From NCBI RefSeq assembly GCF_004114975.1, contig NZ_CP030052.1, positions 620,001-684,000 of the forward strand: DNA of 64,000 nucleotides, in the 5' to 3' direction. The position numbers and the translations under genes were made by a program. Of the stretch, positions 54,509 to 63,389 are shown piece by piece (the first letter of the stretch is position 1; the number at the start of each line of letters is the position of its first letter). The DNA is from Bradyrhizobium guangdongense (GTDB lineage: Bacteria > Pseudomonadota > Alphaproteobacteria > Rhizobiales > Xanthobacteraceae). The notes beneath the pieces are model-generated. The model was not told where the DNA came from. It saw only the letters and a program-made list of their open reading frames with translations, and did not search any database.

Positions 54509-55945
54509 ATGAAATATGAGAATACGCTCCTCTTTATTGACGGAGAATGGTGCTCCGGCTCTGAGAAGCAAACGATCCCGATCTTTAATCCAGCAACTGA
54601 CGAGGAGATCGGTCACGTCGCTAAGGCGACGGTGGCCGATCTCGACCGTGCAGCTGCGTCCGCCGAGAAGGCGTTCCATGTTTGGCGGAGAACGCCCGCG
54701 GTGGAACGCGGAGTTACGCTACGTAAGGCAGCTGGCCTGCTCCGCGATCGACTAGAGTCCATCGCCCATGTTCTCACCTTGGAGCAAGGTAAGCCTCTTT
54801 TGGAAGCGCGAGCGGAGATCGCGAGTTGCGCCGATGCCTTCGAATGGGCTGCTGAAGAGGGAAGGCGGCTCTATGGGCGCGTGATACCGTCGCGTGCAGC
54901 AGGCGTTGCGCAATATGTCGTACGTGCTCCAGTAGGCCCGGTTGCTGCGTTCACCCCGTGGAATTTCCCCGCGAGCCAAGTCGCGAAGAAGCTTGCTCCA
55001 GCGTTGGCTGCCGGATGCTCCGTGATCGTCAAGGCCTCGGAAGAGGTGCCACGATCTGCCGCGGCAATCATCACGTCACTTGTCGATGCTGGCATTCCAA
55101 CAGGTGTTGTCCAGCTCGCATACGGCACTCCCGATGAAATATCGCGGCACCTGATTGCCCACCCGGCGATTCGGAAGATCTCCTTCACCGGCTCTGTTCC
55201 GGTTGGAAAACATCTAGCTGCGCTCTCGGGCGAGCAGATGAAGAGGACGACGATGGAACTCGGCGGGCATGGGCCGGCGATTGTCTTCAAAGACGCCGAC
55301 ATATCCTCAGCCGCGGCGCTGCTCGTTTCAGGCAAGTATCGCAACGCCGGTCAAACCTGCGCCGCGCCGACGCGGTTTATGGTACACAACGATGTTTATC
55401 ATGAGTTCGTCGCAGCTTTTGTTGAAAAGACACAATCGCTTGTCGTTGGCAACGGTCTGGATGCGACAACGCAGATGGGCCCCCTCGCGAACGAACGCAG
55501 AGGGAAACTCTTCGATCAATTTGTGGACGACGCGAGGCAGCGAGGCGCAAAGCTCATGTGCGGCGGCGAGAGCTTATTTACTCGCGGAACATTCAGGCAG
55601 CCAACAGTACTTGCGAATGTCGATCCATCGATGCGAGTCATGAACGATGAGCCATTCTGCCCAATCGCGCTCATTAGCGGCTTTGACAATCCAAATGAAG
55701 CTGTTGCAGAGGCTAACCGATTGCCCTTCGGGCTCGCCGGATATGCCTTCACGGAATCATCGGCGAACGCTCAGTTCCTGGCGGAGAATCTTGAGGTCGG
55801 TATGCTCAGCATCAACCACCTGGGCCTTGCCTTGCCGGAAACGCCCTTTGGCGGCGTCAAAGAGTCTGGGTACGGTTCCGAGGGTGGCCTAGAATCAACT
55901 GAAGGCTATCTCAATACCAGATTCATCACCAATAAGGCCTACTAG
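54509..55945 (+). CDS. NAD(P)-dependent aldehyde dehydrogenase (succinate-semialdehyde type)
   Basis: 478-residue ALDH. Conserved features: GPVAAFTPWNFPASQVAKKL (catalytic Asn), the cofactor loop FTGSVPVGK, the catalytic Glu in MELGGHGPAIV, and the catalytic Cys in NAGQTCAAPTRF. The C-terminal ETPFGGVKESGYGSEGG is typical of the GabD-like subfamily. It would oxidise an aldehyde released by the monooxygenase. Start 54509 has GGGGA close upstream; an in-frame ATG at 54491 overlapping the reductase stop is the alternative. Confidence 0.92.
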   Translation: MKYENTLLFIDGEWCSGSEKQTIPIFNPATDEEIGHVAKATVADLDRAAASAEKAFHVWRRTPAVERGVTLRKAAGLLRDRLESIAHVLTLEQGKPLLEARAEIASCADAFEWAAEEGRRLYGRVIPSRAAGVAQYVVRAPVGPVAAFTPWNFPASQVAKKLAPALAAGCSVIVKASEEVPRSAAAIITSLVDAGIPTGVVQLAYGTPDEISRHLIAHPAIRKISFTGSVPVGKHLAALSGEQMKRTTMELGGHGPAIVFKDADISSAAALLVSGKYRNAGQTCAAPTRFMVHNDVYHEFVAAFVEKTQSLVVGNGLDATTQMGPLANERRGKLFDQFVDDARQRGAKLMCGGESLFTRGTFRQPTVLANVDPSMRVMNDEPFCPIALISGFDNPNEAVAEANRLPFGLAGYAFTESSANAQFLAENLEVGMLSINHLGLALPETPFGGVKESGYGSEGGLESTEGYLNTRFITNKAY

Positions 55946-55992
55946 GCGTCATGCCATTTGGGCAATCGACCACGACGACTCTGTGAGGAGCA

Positions 55993-57264
55993 ATGTCCCC
56001 TTCAACTATCAACGAAAGAGTCAGCATCACACGACTTGGTGGTCAGGATTACAACTTCTTTTTTGGTTACTATAATAAGACGCCGTGGGACGGGCAGGGT
56101 CGCCTTATCCTAGGCCACCAAGTCGATGAACCTAACTTCCGCATTGGCAGAAATAGCGGCTGCAATGTCGGTTATTTTGATGAAGCGCGTGAGTTTCGGC
56201 TGGTTGATCGAACCCAAGCCTGGAACTGGCAAATGGGGAGCCAACTACAATGGCTCACCGGCATGCCTGGCCGTAACATAATCTACAATATTCGTACGTC
56301 GCACGACGCGGGTGGCCCGTATCCCAACATCGGTGCGCGGATTACCGACGTGGATACGGGGCGCACTCGCGATCTCAATATCCCGATTTACGTCGTAGCC
56401 GCGAACAGCAAATTCGCGATGTGCATTGACTATCGACGTCTCTACAAAACGCATGAGACGATCGGCTACTGCGCACTCGCGGGACGGCTTCCACTGGATA
56501 ATGCACCGGACGATGATGGCATTTGGCGCCTCGACATTGCAAGCGGCGACTCGACACTCGTTGTCAGTTACCGCCAACTTTACGAGCTTGCTCATAAGCC
56601 ATCCATGGATAAGGCAATTCATTGGGTGAGCCATATTGAGATAAATCCGTCATCAACACGTGTGCTCTTCCTTCACCGATGGACAGAGCGTGTTGAAGAC
56701 GAGACCTGCTTCTTGCATCGCTTGATCACAATGGATCCGGATGGAAGCAACTTACGTCTCCTTGAATGCTCTGATCATCCATTGCCGCAGCTGGCTCGGC
56801 GGTTCGATTCAAAGGCCGTAGGTACCTACGACTACGAAAAGTCCGAATACCAGATCTCTCACCCGTTATGGCGGGATGATAGCAGCATCGTCGTCTGGGG
56901 ACCTCACGCCGGACGTATAAACTATCAGGTTTACCAAGACGCGCACAATGGCTTAGTCCAGACTATTGGCGACGGCCTCCTAAGAGAGAACGGACACATG
57001 TCCTATTCACCTGTGAATATGCGCTGGCTTTTGAGCGATACGTATCCGCATTCCGAGACCAACCTGCGTGATCTCTTCCTTTTCGATGCCAACAATGAAG
57101 TCCGGCTCGACCTCGGAAGCTTTTATACTGATCCAACTCTGGCTAAAGAGAACCGGTGTGATCTTCACCCAAGGTGGAGCCGCGATGGGAAGTGCGTTTG
57201 CATCGACTCCTATCACGAGAGACGGAGGCGAATGTACACAATTGATGTCTCCGCTCTCGTGTAG
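55993..57264 (+). CDS. Beta-propeller protein, oligogalacturonate-lyase/TolB-like fold, unknown function
   Basis: 423-residue protein without a signal peptide. Repeated short motifs characteristic of propeller blades include NKTPWDGQGRLILGH, NIGARITDVDTGRTRDL, SHIEINPSSTRVLFLHRW, ISHPLWRDDSSIVVWGPHAG and LHPRWSRDGKCVCIDSYHE. The arrangement of W-D/H-P pairs resembles oligogalacturonate lyases, but I cannot confirm their manganese and catalytic residues. It sits within the catabolic block, 47 bases after the aldehyde dehydrogenase and before glutamate dehydrogenase. It could be a lyase acting on the unusual substrate. Confidence 0.65.
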   Translation: MSPSTINERVSITRLGGQDYNFFFGYYNKTPWDGQGRLILGHQVDEPNFRIGRNSGCNVGYFDEAREFRLVDRTQAWNWQMGSQLQWLTGMPGRNIIYNIRTSHDAGGPYPNIGARITDVDTGRTRDLNIPIYVVAANSKFAMCIDYRRLYKTHETIGYCALAGRLPLDNAPDDDGIWRLDIASGDSTLVVSYRQLYELAHKPSMDKAIHWVSHIEINPSSTRVLFLHRWTERVEDETCFLHRLITMDPDGSNLRLLECSDHPLPQLARRFDSKAVGTYDYEKSEYQISHPLWRDDSSIVVWGPHAGRINYQVYQDAHNGLVQTIGDGLLRENGHMSYSPVNMRWLLSDTYPHSETNLRDLFLFDANNEVRLDLGSFYTDPTLAKENRCDLHPRWSRDGKCVCIDSYHERRRRMYTIDVSALV

Positions 57265-57507
57265 TGCTTGTTGTTTTCCCTATCCAGCGACAGCAGGTGT
57301 CTAAAAGCAAGGGAACGTTGTTTTCCGCAAGGCATCCGTCCAAGGGCATTTCGACCTACCTTGAGCGCTCAGCTCATCGAATCTCGTTGAAATTCAGCAT
57401 AACGACCTCGCTGAAGGGGCTTGCTTGCCTCTTACAGCGGCGGGAATACTTCGAATGGTAGCTATCCGCCGTCCGATCCGGTTTCGATCGAGTACAATGG
57501 AGCAAAC

Positions 57508-58767
57508 GTGACCACATACAGTGGACCTGTCTTTGACATGGCCGTACAACAGTTCGAAGTGATCGCTGATCACCTGTCTGTGCCGCAGGACGCGAGGGCG
57601 CGCTTGTTAATACCAAAGCGCGCGATCACTGTATCTTGTCCTATTCATCGAGACGACGGCACGACGGCGGTTTTTGAAGGGTATCGAGTTCAGCATCACC
57701 TCACGCTAGGACCTACGAAAGGCGGCACGCGCTTCGCGGCTAGTGTGGACCTCGGCGAGGTTGCTGCGCTTGCGATCTGGATGAGTTGGAAGTGCGCCCT
57801 AACCGGCTTGCCCTATGGTGGCGCCAAGGGCGGCATCAGCGTCGATCCATCGAATCTATCAAGGCGCGAACTAGAGGCATTATCACGCCGCTACATGCAG
57901 GAGATGATCCCCTTCGTTGGCCCTCACACTGATGTCATGGCCCCCGATATGGGGACCAACGAGCAGGTGATGGCGTGGTTTATGGACACCTATTCGATGT
58001 ATCAGGGCCGGACCGTGACGGAGATCGTTACCGGTAAACCGGTCAGCGCCGGAGGGACATTGGGACGCCGCGAGGCGACAGGGCGGGGCGTCGCGCATCT
58101 GACGCGCCGCGTGATGAACGAACAGGGCATCAATCTGAACCATGCAACGGCTGCTGTGCAGGGCTTCGGAAATGTCGGCTCGATCGCCGCACTTGAGCTT
58201 CACCATATGGGCGTTAAAGTGATCGCCGTCAGCGACCACACCGGCGCGCTCTACTGCGCTTCCGGCCTCAACATTCCAGAACTCGTGGTACATGCGGCAA
58301 CACATGGCAGTCTCTCGGGGTATTCGAGTGAACTAGCCTTCGATCCGCAGGAAGTCCTCACGCTGTCTTGTGATGTTCTTGTGCCAGCCGCGATGGAGCG
58401 GGTCATCGACGCTGCTGTCGCCACGAAGCTGCGTTGCCGTATTGTCGCTGAAGGGGCCAATGGGCCGACGACACCGGAAGCCGATCTGGTTCTTACGCAG
58501 CGACAGAATGAGATCTTCCTGATCCCGGATATTCTGTGCAATTCCGGCGGGGTAGTGGTGAGCTATTTCGAATGGGTGCAGGATCTGCAACAACTCTTCT
58601 GGGAAGAGGAGGAAGTAGTACGACGCGAATACCAGATTCTCGATCGAGCGTTCGATCGGATGGTGGCGAGGGCGAGCCGCGACAAGGTGTTCAATCGCAC
58701 GGCGGCCATGGCCATAGGCGTCGAGCGGGTGCGGGGCGCCAAGAATACGCGAGGTCTATTTCCATGA
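57508..58767 (+). CDS. Glu/Leu/Phe/Val dehydrogenase (glutamate dehydrogenase)
   Basis: 419-residue NAD(P)-dependent glutamate dehydrogenase. Key lysines lie in GPTKGGTRF (Lys71), WMSWKCALTG (Lys95) and PYGGAKGGI (catalytic, Lys107). The Rossmann motif is VQGFGNVGSIAALEL. The start is GTG at 57508 with GGAG nine bases upstream; a longer frame back to 57421 would add a poorly conserved stretch. In this setting it probably recovers or releases ammonium from amino acids produced by the pathway. Confidence 0.92.
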   Translation: MTTYSGPVFDMAVQQFEVIADHLSVPQDARARLLIPKRAITVSCPIHRDDGTTAVFEGYRVQHHLTLGPTKGGTRFAASVDLGEVAALAIWMSWKCALTGLPYGGAKGGISVDPSNLSRRELEALSRRYMQEMIPFVGPHTDVMAPDMGTNEQVMAWFMDTYSMYQGRTVTEIVTGKPVSAGGTLGRREATGRGVAHLTRRVMNEQGINLNHATAAVQGFGNVGSIAALELHHMGVKVIAVSDHTGALYCASGLNIPELVVHAATHGSLSGYSSELAFDPQEVLTLSCDVLVPAAMERVIDAAVATKLRCRIVAEGANGPTTPEADLVLTQRQNEIFLIPDILCNSGGVVVSYFEWVQDLQQLFWEEEEVVRREYQILDRAFDRMVARASRDKVFNRTAAMAIGVERVRGAKNTRGLFP

Positions 58768-59083
58768 GGGACGGCCTGGTCGGATTCCGTGATGTATTTG
58801 CCCGAACCCGCAATGGTTCACATCGAGCCTTATTAGCGCCGGCGAGCCGCAATGGCCACAACCTGAATGGGATGGCGGTTGTATCAAGCGCACGGATAGT
58901 CGCTAATTCCATAGCGGTATGATGCCATCATGTTGCAACTCCGCGCTCAGTTTCAGAACAGCTTCTGCGGCGCATAGATGCAGGCCTAAGCGCTCCGACA
59001 TAATCCCACATGATCATGCTCGCCTCCAAACTCTCGAACCGGATTTCCTCCATGTTCGACGCGATCACTCAATCGAATTAGAA
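58768..59083. other. Intergenic region before the FAD monooxygenase gene
   Basis: About 316 bases. An open frame runs in from 58919 in frame with the downstream oxidoreductase, but its sequence (cysteine/arginine-rich) is unlike the family, so it is treated as non-coding. No promoter motif, repeat or RNA gene was recognised. Confidence 0.35.
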
Positions 59084-60385
59084 ATGGATACAGAGATGTC
59101 ATTAGAAGTAGTAGATACGATCGTGATCGGAGCCGGTCAGGCAGGGCTGGCTATGAGTGAACATCTGACTTCGGCTGGTATTCCTCACGTCGTCTTGGAA
59201 AGGCACCGGATCGCGGAGAGATGGCGAACAGCCCGGTGGGACTCGCTGGTGGCTAATGGTCCCGCGTGGCATGACCGTTTCCCCGGCCTAACATTTCAGA
59301 CGCACCCTGATGCGTTCCCGGGTAAGGAGGAGATCGCGGACTATTTCGTTGCCTACGCAAAGAAGATTGCCGCGCCGGTGCGCTGTGGGGTGGAGGTTAC
59401 GGCCGTACAACGGAACGAGGGACGATTGGGCTTTCGAGTGGAAACCTCGCAAGGGACGTTGGAGGCAAATAACGTAGTTGCAGCGATCGGTCCATTCCAG
59501 ATTCCGACAATACCTCAAGTAGTACCGCAGGACATTGGAGTCGTCCAAATTCACTCGAGCGACTACCGAAACCCGGAGCAGTTGCCTAGAGGGGCCGTGT
59601 TGGTTGTTGGCGCAGGATCTTCCGGAAGCCAGATCGCAGACGAACTTCTGCGCTCTGATCGGAAGGTCTATCTCTCCGTGGGCCCCCACGAACGCCCCCC
59701 GCGCTCCTACCGCGGCTACGACTTCTGCTGGTGGCTCGGCGTCTTGGGAAAGTGGGATAATGAAGCAAGAGTTCGCGGTACCGAGCACGTAACGATCTCC
59801 GTCAGTGGGGCCCGTGGGGGATACACGGTCGACTTCAGGAAGCTCGCCGCAGACGGAATGATGCTTGTTGGCTCAACTGAAGCGTTCGAGGCAGGCAACG
59901 TAACGTTTGCCAGTGATCTCGCGAAGAATGTCGCGATGGGTGACGCCTCGCTCTTCACTCTGTTGGATGAGGCCGATGAATACGTTAGGCGGAATGGACT
60001 TGCACTTCCGGAGGAGCCTGAAGCGCGCAGGTTACTCCCGGACCCGGACTGCCTAATGAATCCGCAGCGTGAGCTCAATCTAAAGACTGCCGGCGTGAAT
60101 ACGATCATCTGGGCGACGGGCTTTTCGTCGGACTACAGCTGGCTTAAGGTCAAGGCCTTCGACGAGGCCGGAAAACCCGAACACCAACGTGGGGTATCCT
60201 CGGAGCCGGGCGTCTACTTTGTGGGCTTGCCTTGGCAATCTAGGCGAGGGTCCGCTTTTATCTGGGGTGTCTGGCATGACGCTAAATATATTGCTGATCG
60301 TATCTCTACTCGGCGGCGTTACCTGGAACATCACGTCGTAAAATCGGAGAAAGTTGATCCACGAAAAGCGACGGGAGGCCCCTAA
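59084..60385 (+). CDS. FAD-dependent flavoprotein monooxygenase (FMO/YUCCA-like)
   Basis: 433-residue class-B flavoprotein monooxygenase. FAD-binding GxGxxG is TIVIGAGQAGLAMSEHL. The second dinucleotide (NADPH) site is VLVVGAGSSGSQIADEL. The late ATG motif is IIWATGFSSDYSWL, as in flavin monooxygenases and plant YUCCA enzymes. Start 59084 (MDTEMSLEV) places the Rossmann fold at residue 12; a start at 59096 is also possible. It is a second oxygenase in the catabolic block, distinct from the LLM enzyme, and is followed closely by ridA-like and DUF1028 genes. Confidence 0.88.
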   Translation: MDTEMSLEVVDTIVIGAGQAGLAMSEHLTSAGIPHVVLERHRIAERWRTARWDSLVANGPAWHDRFPGLTFQTHPDAFPGKEEIADYFVAYAKKIAAPVRCGVEVTAVQRNEGRLGFRVETSQGTLEANNVVAAIGPFQIPTIPQVVPQDIGVVQIHSSDYRNPEQLPRGAVLVVGAGSSGSQIADELLRSDRKVYLSVGPHERPPRSYRGYDFCWWLGVLGKWDNEARVRGTEHVTISVSGARGGYTVDFRKLAADGMMLVGSTEAFEAGNVTFASDLAKNVAMGDASLFTLLDEADEYVRRNGLALPEEPEARRLLPDPDCLMNPQRELNLKTAGVNTIIWATGFSSDYSWLKVKAFDEAGKPEHQRGVSSEPGVYFVGLPWQSRRGSAFIWGVWHDAKYIADRISTRRRYLEHHVVKSEKVDPRKATGGP

Positions 60386-60449
60386 GTTTTTTGGCGAAAC
60401 AGTTCACCAGTTGGGGTTGCGGGTGCTGACACGTAAGAAGGAGCAAGAA

Positions 60450-60866
60450 GTGGCTCATAGGCGGATTCGGAAATTCAATACGAAACACACTTATCCGGAG
60501 CAGAAGCTCGACAATGATCTATGTCAGGCAGTGGTGACTAGCGGCGGAAAAATTATTTGGCTACGGGGCCAGTGCCCCCAGAGCTTGAATGACGCCGTCA
60601 ACATCGACAGCCATGATCCTGTCGAGCAGACGCATAAGGTGATGCAGAATATTAAGCAACTCATCGAAGAAAGTGGCGGTAAGATTGAACATTTGGTCAA
60701 GGTTGTCGTTTACCTTACCGACGTGCGGCATCGGGAGGCCGTTTATCGAACGATGGGTCAGTACATAAAGGGCGTGCATCCCGTGTCCACAGGACTTGTT
60801 GTCCAAGCGTTGGCGCGACCTGAGTGGCTTGTTGAAATCGACGCCACAGCGGTGATACCCGAGTGA
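60450..60866 (+). CDS. RidA family (YjgF/YER057c/UK114) protein
   Basis: 138-residue trimeric RidA-type enamine/imine deaminase. Conserved features are IIWLRGQCPQ, the subunit core TDVRHREAVYRTMGQYI, and the C-terminal ARPEWLVEIDATAV with the active-site arginine. Start GTG 60450 follows AAGGAG by six bases; a longer frame from 60354 overlaps the preceding gene and is rejected. RidA proteins hydrolyse reactive enamines, and RutC plays that role in pyrimidine catabolism. Position suggests it removes an imine or carbamate intermediate here. Confidence 0.88.
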   Translation: MAHRRIRKFNTKHTYPEQKLDNDLCQAVVTSGGKIIWLRGQCPQSLNDAVNIDSHDPVEQTHKVMQNIKQLIEESGGKIEHLVKVVVYLTDVRHREAVYRTMGQYIKGVHPVSTGLVVQALARPEWLVEIDATAVIPE

Positions 60867-60870
60867 GCGT

Positions 60871-61545
60871 ATGACGTTTTCCCTAGTTGCTCGGTGCGAC
60901 CAGACTGGAATGTTCGGCGTAGCGATTTCGTCTTCATCTCCGGCTGTCGCTTCAAGGTGTTCATTCGCGCGAGCTGGTGTCGGCGCGGTCGCTTCGCAGA
61001 ACGTAACTGATCCCTCGCTAGGACCATTGGCCTTGGATGCGATGGAGAGCGGCATGTCCGCGTGGGAAGCCGTCGAAGAAGTGAAACAACGTAGTCGATT
61101 TATCGAGTATCGCCAGCTACTGGCAGTTGACCGCGACGGAAATGCCGCTGTTTATTCAGGGCCCAATTCACTAGGCATATGGGCTCAGACGAGCGGAGAA
61201 AATGTCGCGGCCGGCGGCAATCTCCTAGCAAATGACGGAGTACCGCACGCAATTGTCGATGCATTCATTGGTTCGTCAGGGCATCTTGGTGACCGCCTGA
61301 TTGCGTCACTAAGAGCCGGGTTGGCCGCCGGCGGGGAGGCCGGTCCGTTACACTCAGCCGGCATGAAGCTTGTTGACCAAGTCAGTTGGCCAGTCGTGGA
61401 CCTGCGCTGCGACTGGACACAAGAGTGTCCGATCGAACTGCTCGTTTCTGCCTGGAAGGTCTACAAACCCCAACTTAACGCCTACGTGAAGCGCGCGCTT
61501 GATCCACGAGCGGCTCCTTCGTTCGGCGTCCCGGGTGACGAATAG
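60871..61545 (+). CDS. DUF1028 family protein (Ntn-hydrolase-like)
   Basis: 224-residue member of DUF1028, recognisable from the start MTFSLVARCDQTGMFGVAIS, through RAGVGAVASQNVTDPSLGP, to the glycine-rich AAGGNLLAND. The family is predicted to adopt an N-terminal-nucleophile hydrolase-like fold and often sits beside RidA and amidohydrolase genes. It begins four bases after the ridA stop, so the two are coupled. The biochemical function is unestablished. Confidence 0.85.
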   Translation: MTFSLVARCDQTGMFGVAISSSSPAVASRCSFARAGVGAVASQNVTDPSLGPLALDAMESGMSAWEAVEEVKQRSRFIEYRQLLAVDRDGNAAVYSGPNSLGIWAQTSGENVAAGGNLLANDGVPHAIVDAFIGSSGHLGDRLIASLRAGLAAGGEAGPLHSAGMKLVDQVSWPVVDLRCDWTQECPIELLVSAWKVYKPQLNAYVKRALDPRAAPSFGVPGDE

Positions 61546-61561
61546 CGCTCCGACGAGCGCT
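61544..61561 (+). terminator. Possible hairpin after DUF1028 gene
   Basis: Perfect 7-bp stem AGCGCTC/GAGCGCT with a four-base loop starting at the stop codon. It lacks a T-run, so termination strength is doubtful. Confidence 0.3.
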
Positions 61562-61849
61562 CGCCATTGGCCGCACCGCTCCCTTGATCGTCTTCATGAC
61601 GCGGTGCCAGAGCACAGAGTAGATTGAGCTATACGCTTCAAGTCAGCAGTCTACGCAAACCCGCGGATGTTGACAGAAGACCCCTGAATTGTGGGCATTG
61701 GCAAATGTCGGGCAGATTGGGGTTAATTTTGTATCGACCTTTCATAGCGGAGATCTGATGCTGTCTCGGACAACCATGATGACGCTGTAGTCTGGCGACG
61801 AGCGAACGCTACGAACCTCAGAAGAACTGGAAAACTGAGCAAAATACAG
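61546..61849. other. Intergenic region before the M20 deacetylase gene
   Basis: About 300 bases, less GC-rich than average, with no supported ORF. It presumably holds the promoter for the M20 gene. No clear ribosome-binding site is visible for the ATG at 61850, the only odd feature. Confidence 0.3.
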
Positions 61850-63013
61850 ATGGACAGCATCGCCATTATTCAGAGGTTGGTTGCGTTTCCGACCGTCAGC
61901 CAGGAATCAAACCTCAATTTGATTGACTTTGTCGTTCAGCTGCTTCGCGAAAACGGCGTGACCTGCCGTCTTGTCTATTCGCAGGACGGGCGAAAAGCGA
62001 GTTTGCTGGCTACGATCGGACCCGATGATCGGCCAGGCGCAATTCTCTCAGGTCATACGGACGTCGTTACGGCCGATGATCAGAGCTGGACCAAACCGCC
62101 ATTTAGCGCCACACGACAAGACGGTAAGCTGTATGGTCGTGGAACTGCAGACATGAAAGGCTTTGTGGGCTGTGCCATTTCCGCCGCGCTTAAGGCGTCG
62201 AAGACACGCTTAAATGCGCCTCTCTACCTGGCACTATCATATGATGAAGAGATTGGCTGTGTAGGAGTGCGAGGTCTGCTTGACTCGATGGTGAATGAGC
62301 TGCAACGGCAATCTTTCTGTATCGTTGGTGAGCCAACAAATATGAACGTTGCAATCGGACACAAAGGCAAGGTTGCGGCTCGCGTTACTTGCGTTGGCCG
62401 GGAATGCCATTCCGCATTGGCGCCTACCGGGATAAACGCGATCCATTTGGGTTGCGAATTTGTCGAAGCCATCCGCAGAGAGCAAGCTAAGTTGTGCGAC
62501 GAGGGCGCGCGGGATGCGAGCTACGAAATTCCGTATACAACGCTTCACGTCGGCACGATTAAATCGGGGGGAATGCTCAATATTGTGCCGAGCCGATGCG
62601 AGTTAGAGTTCGAGATCAGGAATGTCGCAGCGGAGATACCTGAGGAGATATTGAGTAGGCTGCGAACTAGAGCGAGTGAAATCGCCAATGGCGCAAGGAC
62701 CATCGCGTCCGAAGCCGCTATAAATATTGATGTAGTCAACAGTTATCCCGGGCTCAATATCGCCTGCGACGCCCCGGTCGTCCATCTTGTCAAGTCTCTC
62801 ACCGGTGACGCCAACGTGGTGAAGGTGCCATTCGGAACGGAAGCCGGCCTGTTTTTGCAGAGACTGGGGGTTCCAACGATCGTTTGCGGACCGGGGTCGA
62901 TGCAGCAGGGTCACAAGCCGGATGAGTTTATCGAAATTGACCAGATTGACCGCTGCGACAAGATGTTAGATAGATTGATTGACCGACTAGCAAGCGGCCA
63001 TGGCTTCCCCTGA
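61850..63013 (+). CDS. M20 family metallo-deacetylase (ArgE-like)
   Basis: 387-residue zinc aminoacylase/deacetylase of the ArgE/DapE group. Metal and catalytic residues are visible: LSGHTDVV (His and following Asp), GRGTADMKGFVG (bridging Asp), SYDEEIGCVG (Glu-Glu pair), GEPTN, and the C-terminal loop GTEAGLFLQ. The dimerisation lid begins around residue 180 (GHKGKVAARVTCVGRECHSA). It would cleave an N-acyl or N-carbamoyl amino acid, the expected product of oxidative ring opening followed by HyuAB. It is the last intact gene of the catabolic block. Confidence 0.92.
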   Translation: MDSIAIIQRLVAFPTVSQESNLNLIDFVVQLLRENGVTCRLVYSQDGRKASLLATIGPDDRPGAILSGHTDVVTADDQSWTKPPFSATRQDGKLYGRGTADMKGFVGCAISAALKASKTRLNAPLYLALSYDEEIGCVGVRGLLDSMVNELQRQSFCIVGEPTNMNVAIGHKGKVAARVTCVGRECHSALAPTGINAIHLGCEFVEAIRREQAKLCDEGARDASYEIPYTTLHVGTIKSGGMLNIVPSRCELEFEIRNVAAEIPEEILSRLRTRASEIANGARTIASEAAINIDVVNSYPGLNIACDAPVVHLVKSLTGDANVVKVPFGTEAGLFLQRLGVPTIVCGPGSMQQGHKPDEFIEIDQIDRCDKMLDRLIDRLASGHGFP

Positions 63014-63389
63014 GCGAGGCGTTGCGGCCCGATGCGGCAGGAACTCGCGCAACGATGTGACTTGCGCCCAGACATAGAGTGAGCCCGGGAGACCGCGGCG
63101 GTGAGATCGCCGAACTACCCCGCTAGACCATCACCCACTTGGGTGGCGCGGGAACCGAGCTGCCTGCGGGGTTGGACCAGCCGCTCCCGCCCGGCTGGGG
63201 CGAGACATAGGCTTCTTGGCACCACCGACCATCAAATCAGCACTCGAAGACTGCGAAGCTCGGACTGCTCAAAATCCAGCTCGCGAAGGATTTCAGCCGG
63301 CGTCCGCTCGAGGATATCGCCTCGCGAATCGCTGACGCCTGACGCGCTCTGCTCTGAACTCGACCGGACGCAAGACTGCAAGCTCAAGT
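63014..63389. other. Region between M20 gene and SDR pseudogene
   Basis: About 375 bases. On the minus strand two protein-like fragments appear in different frames: one ends EILRELDFEQSELRSLRVLI and stop, the other reads FDGRWCQEAYVSPQPGG and ends PPKWVMV and stop. They look like remnants of one or two small decayed genes, but no family was recognised. Confidence 0.3.
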
